A stretch of 33,142 nucleotides of DNA, from positions 1 to 33,142 of the forward strand of contig JAKBBS010000013.1 of NCBI GenBank assembly GCA_021808425.1, in the 5' to 3' direction. Below are positions 24,134 through 33,142 of this stretch, piece by piece (the first letter of the stretch is position 1; each line of letters begins with the position of its first letter). The stretch is from Actinomycetes bacterium. Its GTDB lineage: Bacteria > Actinomycetota > Acidimicrobiia > Acidimicrobiales > Palsa-688. A program made the translations under genes and the position numbers. The notes beneath the pieces were generated by a model. That model was not told the origin of the DNA. It searched no databases and worked only from the letters and a program-made list of their open reading frames with translations.

Positions 24134-25071
24134 TGCGAATCGTCGTGACCGGAGCCGGAGGATACCTGGGCGGGGCAGTTACGACAGCCGCCTCGACGGT
24201 CGGGGCGGTGAGAGCGGTGCTTCGAAGGGATGCACCTTGGCTTCCCGGAGTGCCGCGGGTCTGCGACCTTCTAAGCGACTCGGACGCCGCAGTGGAGGGC
24301 GCCGACGCTGTCGTACATCTGGCAGGCGCGAACGAGGTTGCGGCCCGTGACGATCCCGACCAGGCCCTTGCGGCCACGACGGCGCTCGCCCGGGCGGTCG
24401 GGGAGGCGTGTCGGCGCCAAGGGGTGCGTCGGCTCGTCTACGTATCGACCATCCACGTGTACGGTGCCGGGCTCGCAGCGGGAAATACAGTCACCGAACA
24501 TGTCATTCCGGCACCTCGATCGGCGTATTCGATCACCCGGCTCGCCTGCGAGCACATCCTGGCGTCTGCAATCGGCGACGAGAGTCTCGTGGTGTTGCGC
24601 CTCAGCAACGCTGTTGGCGCGCCGGCCGACATATCCGTGCAACGGTGGACACTTCTTGCAAACGACCTGTGCCTGCGGGCGGCCTCGGGGCGTCCACTGG
24701 AATTGAGGACGCCAGACCAGCAAAGAGACTTTGTTGGCGTCACCGACGTCGCCCGGATCGTGACGGCGGCGTGCGACCCAGGACTGCTTGACGCCGGCAC
24801 CTACAACCTGGCGTCAGGCGAGACGATGACCGTCTACGAGTTCGCCCGCCTCGTAGCTGACCAATCCGACATCGAGGGGATGGGCCGCCCGCAGATTGTC
24901 CTGCCGCCGACCGTGACAGAGGTAGCACCGCATCAGGGTGGCGCCACTCGATACCGGATTGACACGAGGCGCCTGGCCTCCTTCGGGCTTGTTACCTCGA
25001 CCCCGCTTACAGAAGCGGTAGCGGAAACTCTACGACTGTGCCGAGAAGCGGCAGGGAAGGACCGACTTTGA
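24133..25071 (+). CDS. NAD-dependent sugar epimerase/reductase, YxxxR variant
   Basis: A 312-residue extended SDR acting on a nucleotide sugar, probably the product of the preceding dehydratase. TGAGGYLG at 6-13 binds NAD(P), and VYVSTIHVYG at 102-111 is typical. The catalytic tyrosine is Y132, but the position of the catalytic lysine is arginine (R136, SAYSITR). Arginine there is rare and could change or lower activity. It could be a C2 or C4 epimerase or a 4-ketoreductase of the abequose/paratose/tyvelose type; this cannot be decided here. ATG 24133 overlaps the previous stop (TGATG), and its own stop overlaps the next start. Confidence 0.78.
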   Translation: MRIVVTGAGGYLGGAVTTAASTVGAVRAVLRRDAPWLPGVPRVCDLLSDSDAAVEGADAVVHLAGANEVAARDDPDQALAATTALARAVGEACRRQGVRRLVYVSTIHVYGAGLAAGNTVTEHVIPAPRSAYSITRLACEHILASAIGDESLVVLRLSNAVGAPADISVQRWTLLANDLCLRAASGRPLELRTPDQQRDFVGVTDVARIVTAACDPGLLDAGTYNLASGETMTVYEFARLVADQSDIEGMGRPQIVLPPTVTEVAPHQGGATRYRIDTRRLASFGLVTSTPLTEAVAETLRLCREAAGKDRL

Positions 25072-25523
25072 GTGAAATTGAAGGCGTCGTGGTTACACCG
25101 CTCCGGCGGATACCTGACGAAAGGGGATCGATTTTGCATATGATGCGCGACGACAGCCCGCTGTTCGAGCGTTTCGGGGAGATCTACTTTTCCATGGTCT
25201 ATCCTGGCGTCGTCAAAGGATGGCACCGTCACAAGGAGATGACACTCAACTACGCAGTGCCAGTTGGAATGATCAAGTTCGCTTGTTTCGACGACCGCCC
25301 CGATTCGCCTAGTCGCGGCGTGCTCTCCGAGTATCACATAGGAGAGCTCAACTACTGCCTCGTCACCGTCCCTCCGATGGTCTGGAACGGTTTCAAAGGC
25401 GAAGGCGTGGCAACTGCGCTCGTGGCGAACTTGGCCTCGGTGCATCATTCCCCCGACGAGATAGAACGACTGGACCCAGCGAGTGAGCTGATCGGCTACG
25501 ACTGGTCGCTGCGCCATGGCTGA
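25068..25523 (+). CDS. dTDP-4-dehydrorhamnose 3,5-epimerase-like cupin
   Basis: A 151-residue cupin related to RmlC, somewhat shorter than the usual ~180. It has the substrate-recognition segments RRIPDERGSILHMMR, MVYPGVVKGWHRHKEMT with the putative catalytic histidine, and the PPMVWNGFKG strand. It likely epimerises a 4-keto-6-deoxy sugar at C3 and/or C5, or is a non-catalytic homologue. TTG 25068 is chosen over the longer GTG at 25038 because it overlaps the upstream stop (TTGA) and GGGAAGGA (25053-25060) is at a good distance. It overlaps the next gene by eight bases. Confidence 0.8.
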   Translation: MSEIEGVVVTPLRRIPDERGSILHMMRDDSPLFERFGEIYFSMVYPGVVKGWHRHKEMTLNYAVPVGMIKFACFDDRPDSPSRGVLSEYHIGELNYCLVTVPPMVWNGFKGEGVATALVANLASVHHSPDEIERLDPASELIGYDWSLRHG

Positions 25524-26310
25524 GGGCCCCATCCCGACGATCATTTTGTGCGGGGGGCGTGGGACGAGGATGTCTGGCTACGACCCGAACGTTCCTAAGC
25601 CGATGGTTCCGATCGGCGGGCGTCCGATCCTTTGGCACATAATGAGCATCTACTCGGCGTACGGCTACAACGACTTCTCGCTTGCCCTCGGCTGGCTCGG
25701 CGACATCATCCGACGCTACGTGATCAACTTTATGGCGCTCAACCACGACTTCACCATGGACCTGTCGCGACCTGACAGCGTCGAGATCCTCGGACTCCGA
25801 GGCTCCTATAACTGGCGGATCACATGCCGGGAGACCGGGTGGGACTCCCTGACGGGCACGAGGGTGGCGCACGTCGCACGCCAGCTCGGAGCAAAACGCT
25901 TCATGGTCACCTACGGTGACAGTATCGGCAACATCGACTTGAATGCCCTCGTCGAGCACCATGTGCGCCACGGGCGTCTCGCCACTGTCACAGCGGTGAG
26001 ACCTCCGAGCCGTTTCGGTGAGCTCATCTTGGGTGAAGCCGCTGCAGTGTCAGCGTTCGAGGAGAAGCCCCTCACGAGCTCCGGTGCGATCAACGGCGGG
26101 TTCATGGTATTCGAGGCCGAAGCCCTCGACTTGTTCCCAAGCGCAGGCGAGTTCATGCTCGAGCGCGAGCCGTTGAGCGCCCTCGCTGAGGCCGGTGAGC
26201 TAAGCGCCTACGTGCACGACGGCTTCTGGCAGCCGATGGACACACCCCGCGAACGCGAACTGCTCGAGGAGCTATGGGTTTCGGGTGACCCGCCGTGGCA
26301 CGTCTGGTGA
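25516..26310 (+). CDS. rfbF: Glucose-1-phosphate cytidylyltransferase
   Basis: A 264-residue nucleotidyltransferase that makes CDP-glucose from CTP and glucose-1-phosphate, the first step of CDP-deoxysugar synthesis. The nucleotide-binding loop LCGGRGTRM is at 11-19, followed by KPMVPIGGRPILWHIM. The late motif FWQPMDTPRERELLEELW is typical of RfbF rather than RmlA. ATG 25516 lies within the end of the previous gene. It ends 31 bases from the convergent deacetylase gene, with no terminator-like hairpin seen there. It is the best anchor for the function of this cassette. Confidence 0.9.
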   Translation: MAEGPIPTIILCGGRGTRMSGYDPNVPKPMVPIGGRPILWHIMSIYSAYGYNDFSLALGWLGDIIRRYVINFMALNHDFTMDLSRPDSVEILGLRGSYNWRITCRETGWDSLTGTRVAHVARQLGAKRFMVTYGDSIGNIDLNALVEHHVRHGRLATVTAVRPPSRFGELILGEAAAVSAFEEKPLTSSGAINGGFMVFEAEALDLFPSAGEFMLEREPLSALAEAGELSAYVHDGFWQPMDTPRERELLEELWVSGDPPWHVW

Positions 26311-26341
26311 CGAACTGGCAGAGGGCAAGGTGGCGGCAGGG

Positions 26342-27442
26342 TTACGCGGCGAGCCACGAAAGTAGCCGTCCCTCGAACTCCGGTCCGCTCCAATCGTGCA
26401 CGGGCCGGCGAGGAACGAGGTAGCGACTGGTGCCCGGAGCCACCGGATCGTCGAAGGTGGTACATGCGAGGGCGAACCCGGCTCGGCGCAGAGCATGCGT
26501 CGCACTCCGACCGAACGAGATCCGGGTGCCGAAAGGGTAGGCGAATTCGGTGACCGGGCGGCCGGTTAGGGACTCGAGGTCGGCCTTGCTGCCGGCGACC
26601 TCGTTGTCAAGGTCGGTGTCGTCGAGTGCGGACAGCCACGCGTGAGTCCTCGTGTGCGAGCCGACCGTAAAGATGTCGGTCGCCGCCATTGCACGGACCT
26701 CTTGCTCGCTTAGCATTCGACGACTGCCTGTCGGTACGTTGCCGCCGAAGTGGTCTTCGAGTTGCTGCATTGCCTCGGCGGTGATCGACGGGTGCAGCGG
26801 TGTGAGCAAGTCGTGTGCGGCCATCAGGTCCCCGGTCGAGCTCCCTCCTCTCGGGGTACGGATGGTGAGGACGTTTCGAGCGATGTCAAGGTCGATCACG
26901 TCAGTGCGCGCTTCGCCGAGGCGGAACAACTCCTCCAGTCGTAGCGGCCACAGAGGCCGCTCGGATCCGATGGAGCCCGACGTGACGAAGACGGTGGTCG
27001 GCATCGACTCTGCCGCAAGGATCGGGCCGCCGGCGAGAAGGTTGTCGGCGTACCCGTCGTCGAAGGTGACGGCCACACGTGGCCGCCGCCCGCGTTTCAG
27101 TACCTCGCCGAGCGTCACCGGCTCGGCGTGGCGCTTTAGTATCCGCATGTGCTCCTCGAAGCGACGCGGGGCGACACTGAGACGAAACGGGTCGTCGGGG
27201 TCCTCGGCGACGCGGTGGTAGAGCAGGACCACTACCGAGTCGGCCCGAACGGATCGTCGCGAGACGTTCGGCATTTCGTCACTCTGCCCGCCGGGAGGAT
27301 CGTTGTAGGCGATCTCGCCGTATGGACGAGCTTCGTCAGCCCGCCCGACACGAAGCAGGATGCGGGCACTGGCTTCCACGGGTTCCGGAAGGCGACGCAA
27401 CAGGGGCAGCAGGCGTCGTCGGGCTTCGTAGGTGGCATTCAT
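26342..27442 (-). CDS. Polysaccharide deacetylase (NodB-like)
   Basis: A 366-residue carbohydrate esterase family 4-type protein that removes N- or O-acetyl groups from a glycan. The metal-site motif TFDDGY is at 126-131 and SHTRTH provides H263 and H267. There is a further motif FAYPFG, and no clear signal peptide, so it may act inside the cell or at the membrane during glycan synthesis. A large insert lies between the motifs. ATG 27442 is chosen, seven bases after the argG stop on the same strand. The longer TTG at 27469 would overlap argG. Its place beside the sugar-nucleotide cassette suggests a surface polysaccharide role. Confidence 0.85.
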   Translation of the reverse strand: MNATYEARRRLLPLLRRLPEPVEASARILLRVGRADEARPYGEIAYNDPPGGQSDEMPNVSRRSVRADSVVVLLYHRVAEDPDDPFRLSVAPRRFEEHMRILKRHAEPVTLGEVLKRGRRPRVAVTFDDGYADNLLAGGPILAAESMPTTVFVTSGSIGSERPLWPLRLEELFRLGEARTDVIDLDIARNVLTIRTPRGGSSTGDLMAAHDLLTPLHPSITAEAMQQLEDHFGGNVPTGSRRMLSEQEVRAMAATDIFTVGSHTRTHAWLSALDDTDLDNEVAGSKADLESLTGRPVTEFAYPFGTRISFGRSATHALRRAGFALACTTFDDPVAPGTSRYLVPRRPVHDWSGPEFEGRLLSWLAA

Positions 27443-27449
27443 TTCGGAG

Positions 27450-29265
<1,816 letters not shown>

Positions 29266-29390
29266 CCAAGTCCTCGGCGCTTCGGGCTTCCGACTCTCAG
29301 ACGGTCTCGTCGACTATAGGTGCTGTCCCCTGGCTTGAGCTCAGACATGACACGACCACTCTTCGAGGGACGACTTCCGGGCGGCAGCCG

Positions 29391-29412
29391 CCGGGTCTTT
29401 ACCGGGTCTTTA
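29391..29412. repeat. Tandem 11-bp repeat CCGGGTCTTTA x2
   Basis: Two exact head-to-tail copies (29391-29401 and 29402-29412), each followed by C, sit about 50 bases before the NfeD-like start. GGCGGCAGCCGCC just before them is a small palindrome. The spacing of 11 bases, about one helix turn, would suit a transcription factor bound to one face of DNA. Confidence 0.5.
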
Positions 29413-29460
29413 CGTCTCTACCTCGGGACCTACGTTCGCTGGGTGTAGCGTGAAGCGGCT

Positions 29461-29679
29461 ATGGAAAGCGACTCACGAGACCGGGTGATCGGTTCTATCG
29501 GGCATGTCACTCTCCGGATTCCGGGGCCTGGTCGCCCAGGTGAGGTACTTCTTTCCATGCGAGGCGGGAGCGAATCGTTCATTGCCTACAGCGAGGAGGC
29601 GATACCGGCCGGCAGCCAGGTTCTCGTACTCAACTCGCGCCCCGGCCGGGTGGTCGAGGTCACGCCGTTTCCCGGCTGA
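29461..29679 (+). CDS. Stand-alone NfeD-like OB-fold protein
   Basis: A 72-residue protein resembling the C-terminal OB-fold of NfeD proteins: VIGSIGHVTLRIPGPGRPGEV, then VLLSMRGGSESFIAYSEEAIPAGSQVLV and VVEVTPF strands. No membrane helix is present, unlike full NfeD or YuaF. NfeD proteins are normally encoded next to flotillins and work with them, and a flotillin follows after 93 bases, which supports both calls. ATG 29461 has no ribosome site; TAGCGT (29446-29451) nine bases upstream suggests a near-leaderless transcript. Confidence 0.72.
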   Translation: MESDSRDRVIGSIGHVTLRIPGPGRPGEVLLSMRGGSESFIAYSEEAIPAGSQVLVLNSRPGRVVEVTPFPG

Positions 29680-29742
29680 CACCGCGCGGCTGGCGTCCGT
29701 GGGCTGACAGCGGCGGCTCGCCGCTAAGGATCCGTGGAGGGC

Positions 29743-29748
29743 TATAGT
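29743..29748 (+). promoter_or_regulatory. -10-like TATAGT before the flotillin gene
   Basis: TATAGT is close to the TATAAT consensus. A start about seven bases downstream would give a leader of roughly 18 bases that contains GAGGAAAGG (29752-29760) ahead of ATG 29773. This would allow flotillin to be expressed apart from the NfeD-like gene. Confidence 0.3.
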
Positions 29749-29772
29749 CCGCGAGGAAAGGTAGGTGCAGCG

Positions 29773-31068
29773 ATGTTCGGATGGCACGTTCCTCGACCGG
29801 ACCAGGCGATGCTAGTGAGCGGGGGCAGAAGCGGATCGCTCCCGTTTCGGATAGTGACCGGGCACGGCGCTTTCGTCGTGCCGTTGCGCTCGAAGGTCAA
29901 CTACCTGACTCTTTCCATGCAAGAGGCGGAGGTAGCCGAAGAATGCGTCACCAAGCAGGGAATCGCCGTCAACGTAAAGGCCGTCATTGCTTTCAAGGTC
30001 GGTGCCGACCCAGAGGGTATCGCCAACGCGGCGCAACGTTTCCTCGCAGCCGAGGAGAAGATGGGGGTGCTTACAGGGCGGATCTTCGCCGGTCACCTCC
30101 GCTCGATCATTGGCTCGATGACGGTCGAAGAGATCATCCGTGAGCGCCAGCGTCTTGCGGAGGAAGCCCTCGAAGCCTCCAAGATCGAGATGTCAAAGAT
30201 CGGCCTCGTCGTGGACGCGCTGCAGATCGAAAGTATCGACGACCTCGGCTCCGGATACATCAAGGCGCTAGCGGCGCCCCATGTTGCGCAGGTGCAACGT
30301 GCCGCCAGGGTCGCCCAGGCCGAGGCTGACCAGGCGTCTGCCGAAGCCGAGCAGATATCGCGACGCAACCAGGCAGAGTTCGAGCGAAAGACGGCGGTTG
30401 CACGGGCTGGATTCCAGGCGGAGGTGGACTCCGCTCAAGCGCAGGCCGCTCAGGCCGGCCCCCTCGCCCAGGCGCAGGCCGCCCAGAACGTCCTCGAGGC
30501 CCAGACGACCCTCGCCGAACGCAACGCCGAGTTGCGCCAGCGCGAGCTGGTCGCAGAAGTTATCCGGCCCGCGCAAGCAGAAGCGCAGCGTATCAAGCTA
30601 CTGGCCGAGGCCGAGGCAGAACGACTGAGCCGGATCGGCGAAGCGGGAGCGGCGCATGACCGTGTCGCGCTGGACCAGCAGCTGATAGCCCAGCTTCCCG
30701 AGATGCTTCGCGCTGCGGCGGACAGTTTGCAAAACGCGAATTTGACCGTTCTGAACGGCGCGGACGGCATGGCGGAGGTCGTCACCGGACTTGCCTCGCA
30801 GGGACTGGCGCTATTCGAGGCACTCAAGCGGTCCATACCGCAAGGCGATGCCACGGCCGCCACACAAAGACCCGGCCAGCGAAACGGATCCGGCGACGGT
30901 AGCTCCGCCCGCCGACCGGACGGGGTATTGCCATCCGTCCCGGACCCGGTTCCACTTGAGAGGCCGGGCTCTAGCCGCCCTGCCGGCCACGGAGATCCCG
31001 CTGCGGGCGAGGACCCCGCCGGGAGCGAAGACCGCGCCGGCCGAGTCCGAGAACCGGATAGTCGCTAG
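29773..31068 (+). CDS. floT: Flotillin-like SPFH-domain protein
   Basis: A 431-residue flotillin-type scaffold of membrane microdomains. The SPFH domain covers about residues 1-165 (RIVTGHGAFVVPLRSKVNYLTL; GIAVNVKAVIAFKVGADPEG). Then comes a long Ala/Gln/Glu-rich coiled coil with repeated EA pairs (about 170-290) and the AAADSLQNANLTVLNGADG segment typical of flotillins. The last about 65 residues are Gly/Pro/Arg-rich and probably disordered. ATG 29773 is preferred over GTG 29734 because it begins right at the N-terminal signature (MFGWHVPRPDQAMLV) and follows GAGGAAAGG. Partner NfeD-like gene upstream. Its stop overlaps that of the convergent next gene within CTAG. Confidence 0.88.
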   Translation: MFGWHVPRPDQAMLVSGGRSGSLPFRIVTGHGAFVVPLRSKVNYLTLSMQEAEVAEECVTKQGIAVNVKAVIAFKVGADPEGIANAAQRFLAAEEKMGVLTGRIFAGHLRSIIGSMTVEEIIRERQRLAEEALEASKIEMSKIGLVVDALQIESIDDLGSGYIKALAAPHVAQVQRAARVAQAEADQASAEAEQISRRNQAEFERKTAVARAGFQAEVDSAQAQAAQAGPLAQAQAAQNVLEAQTTLAERNAELRQRELVAEVIRPAQAEAQRIKLLAEAEAERLSRIGEAGAAHDRVALDQQLIAQLPEMLRAAADSLQNANLTVLNGADGMAEVVTGLASQGLALFEALKRSIPQGDATAATQRPGQRNGSGDGSSARRPDGVLPSVPDPVPLERPGSSRPAGHGDPAAGEDPAGSEDRAGRVREPDSR

Positions 31069-32444
31069 CCCCGCTCGATTCCTGTCATCACGACAGCCAC
31101 CCGAGCGGAGGCTCCGATCGTCGCCTCGCGAACCAGCTTGGTGACTCCCGCCAGGCCGGCGCTACCGGTCGGTGAGGCAGGAAAACCAGCGGCGCGGGCA
31201 ACCGCATGCGCACCTCGAAGCTCGCCCTCGCTTGCGACAATCGCGGTGCCCCCCGTTTTGAGCATCCCTTTGACCACGGCGAGCCAGTCGTAGGTCTCGT
31301 CGTCGATAATCCCCGACGCCACGCTGGCGGGGTGCTCCCACGGCCACATGTAGGCGGAGCGCTGTCTCGCTGCCCGAGCGGCGTGGAGTTCGAGATCCGG
31401 ACGGCTCGGCCGGTCGCCTGCAATCATTCGCAGCTTCGTGTAGGCACGCGCAAGCGGTGCCGCGCCCGCCGGCTGAAGGGCGTGGATCTTCGGGGATGAA
31501 ACAAGCAGTCCCGCTTCCACGGCGCCGTCGAAGGCGCGGATTGTGCTTGAGGCTAGGGCTCCGCCGCCCACTTGCACGACGAGGTGGTCGAGGGTGATCG
31601 AGTCGGCGACGAGGCGGGCGACGATCTCGAAGCCGAGCGTGCCGCCGCCTTCGACCGACAAGGCGTTTAGGTTCCCTTGGCAGGTGAATGCAAGCACCCC
31701 TGCAGCGATCCCGCCGAGGAGGCGGCGCAGGGTTGGATCACCAGTCTCGCCTGACTGTCGCTCGCAGACGACAATATCCGTGCCGAGCTCCAAAAGACGG
31801 TCGCGGATGGCCGTGTCCGCATCACTCGGTACATACACCTTGAGTGGCCAGTCGGCAGCTCGTGCTAGCACCGCAGCACCGAGAGCTGCATTGCCGCAAC
31901 TGGCGATCCCGAGGGTCGGCCTGCGTGCAGGGTCTGTCAGCCTGGCCTTCTCGCTCACCAGAAGGTGGATCATGACACCCATGAGGTGGCGCGCCTTGTG
32001 GCTTCCCGAGACATTGCCGGTCTCGTCTTTGACCCAAACCCCCCCGGCCGGGTCGAAGCCGAGCGCGTCCGAGACTGCGCCGCTTCGATAGAACGGGGTC
32101 ACTGCGAACCCCCTACCGTCGAGCGCTGCGATGCGATCGTCGAGGCGCCCGACGATCTCCAGGTAAGAATCGTCGCTCAAGCCGAGCCTCCGCGCCCGCC
32201 GGTAGAAGCCCAGCTGGCGACGGAACACCTCGAACGGACTCCTCCCATCGATCCCTGCGGTCGGAAACCCCTCGGTCAGGTTGATCGGCGCGGGTACCAG
32301 GACATGGTCGACGTCACCCGCATCGGAGTCGCCTACCTCGACGTCGCCTGCATCGAAGTTCGGGCAGCGGAAAGGGTACGGATCGCTTCGATCGTCGACA
32401 CTGACCGTCGCGGCGCAGCCTGAGCAGGTGAGAACGGACTCCAC
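31065..32444 (-). CDS. Threonine-synthase-like PLP-dependent enzyme (fold type II)
   Basis: A 459-residue enzyme of the threonine synthase/cysteine synthase fold. The PLP lysine is K150 in SGSHKARHL, and phosphate-binding SCGNAALGAA and PTGSAGLAG are visible. The N-terminus has a zinc-ribbon-like set with C7, C10 and C27, followed by a short duplicated acidic stretch (DAGDVEVGDS then DAGDVDHVLV). The reaction is unknown; threonine synthase, diaminopropionate or another beta-replacement type are possible. GTG 32444 starts ten bases after the stop of another PLP gene, so the two form one operon. Confidence 0.8.
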   Translation of the reverse strand: MESVLTCSGCAATVSVDDRSDPYPFRCPNFDAGDVEVGDSDAGDVDHVLVPAPINLTEGFPTAGIDGRSPFEVFRRQLGFYRRARRLGLSDDSYLEIVGRLDDRIAALDGRGFAVTPFYRSGAVSDALGFDPAGGVWVKDETGNVSGSHKARHLMGVMIHLLVSEKARLTDPARRPTLGIASCGNAALGAAVLARAADWPLKVYVPSDADTAIRDRLLELGTDIVVCERQSGETGDPTLRRLLGGIAAGVLAFTCQGNLNALSVEGGGTLGFEIVARLVADSITLDHLVVQVGGGALASSTIRAFDGAVEAGLLVSSPKIHALQPAGAAPLARAYTKLRMIAGDRPSRPDLELHAARAARQRSAYMWPWEHPASVASGIIDDETYDWLAVVKGMLKTGGTAIVASEGELRGAHAVARAAGFPASPTGSAGLAGVTKLVREATIGASARVAVVMTGIERG

Positions 32445-32454
32445 GCTCGACCGC

Positions 32455-33142
<688 letters not shown>

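Overview
This is GC-rich DNA with frequent GTG and TTG starts, tightly overlapping genes and few recognisable Shine-Dalgarno sites. Together with a DUF3516-type helicase, an AdaA-AlkA fusion next to ogt, and an OB-fold of the kind found beside actinobacterial potassium-uptake genes, it points to an actinobacterium. An Acidimicrobiia-like lineage is possible, but this is inference. No rRNA, tRNA, CRISPR array or intact mobile element was seen. Both window edges cut through genes.

Layout. (1) 1-8028 is a high-affinity potassium operon: kdpA (5' cut), kdpB, kdpC, then KdpD split over two genes, then kdpE. The first KdpD piece carries an extra N-terminal OB-fold. The second is the membrane histidine kinase. 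(2) 8021-10582 is a Ski2-like helicase overlapping kdpE, followed by a TIM-barrel isomerase-like gene. (3) 11475-15158 holds a PEP-utilizer/rifampin-phosphotransferase-like protein without an ATP-grasp domain. It is divergent from a two-subunit hotdog dehydratase and an SDR, which looks like a small acyl or alcohol metabolism module. (4) 15405-17395 is alkylation repair (AdaA-AlkA, Ogt), preceded by a long perfect palindrome. (5) 17458-19959 has small genes (VOC, SRPBCC, TfoX-N), a PepSY gene without a credible start, and a TnpB remnant next to it.

(6) 20024-27442 is envelope and surface sugar: a FUSC membrane protein, a LicD-like protein, a four-gene CDP-sugar cassette (RfbG-like, epimerase, RmlC-like, RfbF) and a polysaccharide deacetylase. 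(7) 27450-28868 is argG. (8) 28869-29460 is a mostly non-coding stretch with a second copy of the palindrome and a doubtful small ORF. (9) 29461-31068 is a detached NfeD-like OB protein with a flotillin. (10) 31065-33142 carries two fold-type-II PLP enzymes on the minus strand, the upstream one cut by the window edge.

How the genes work together. KdpABC is the ATP-driven K+ pump, and the split KdpD with KdpE should control it. The CDP-sugar genes should turn glucose-1-phosphate into a CDP-4-keto-6-deoxy sugar and modify it further, probably for a surface glycan that the LicD-like protein and deacetylase also act on. The most unusual items are the OB-fold-fused split KdpD, the dispersed 45-bp palindromic element (two copies), and the ATP-grasp-less phosphotransferase paired with a dehydratase/SDR module.
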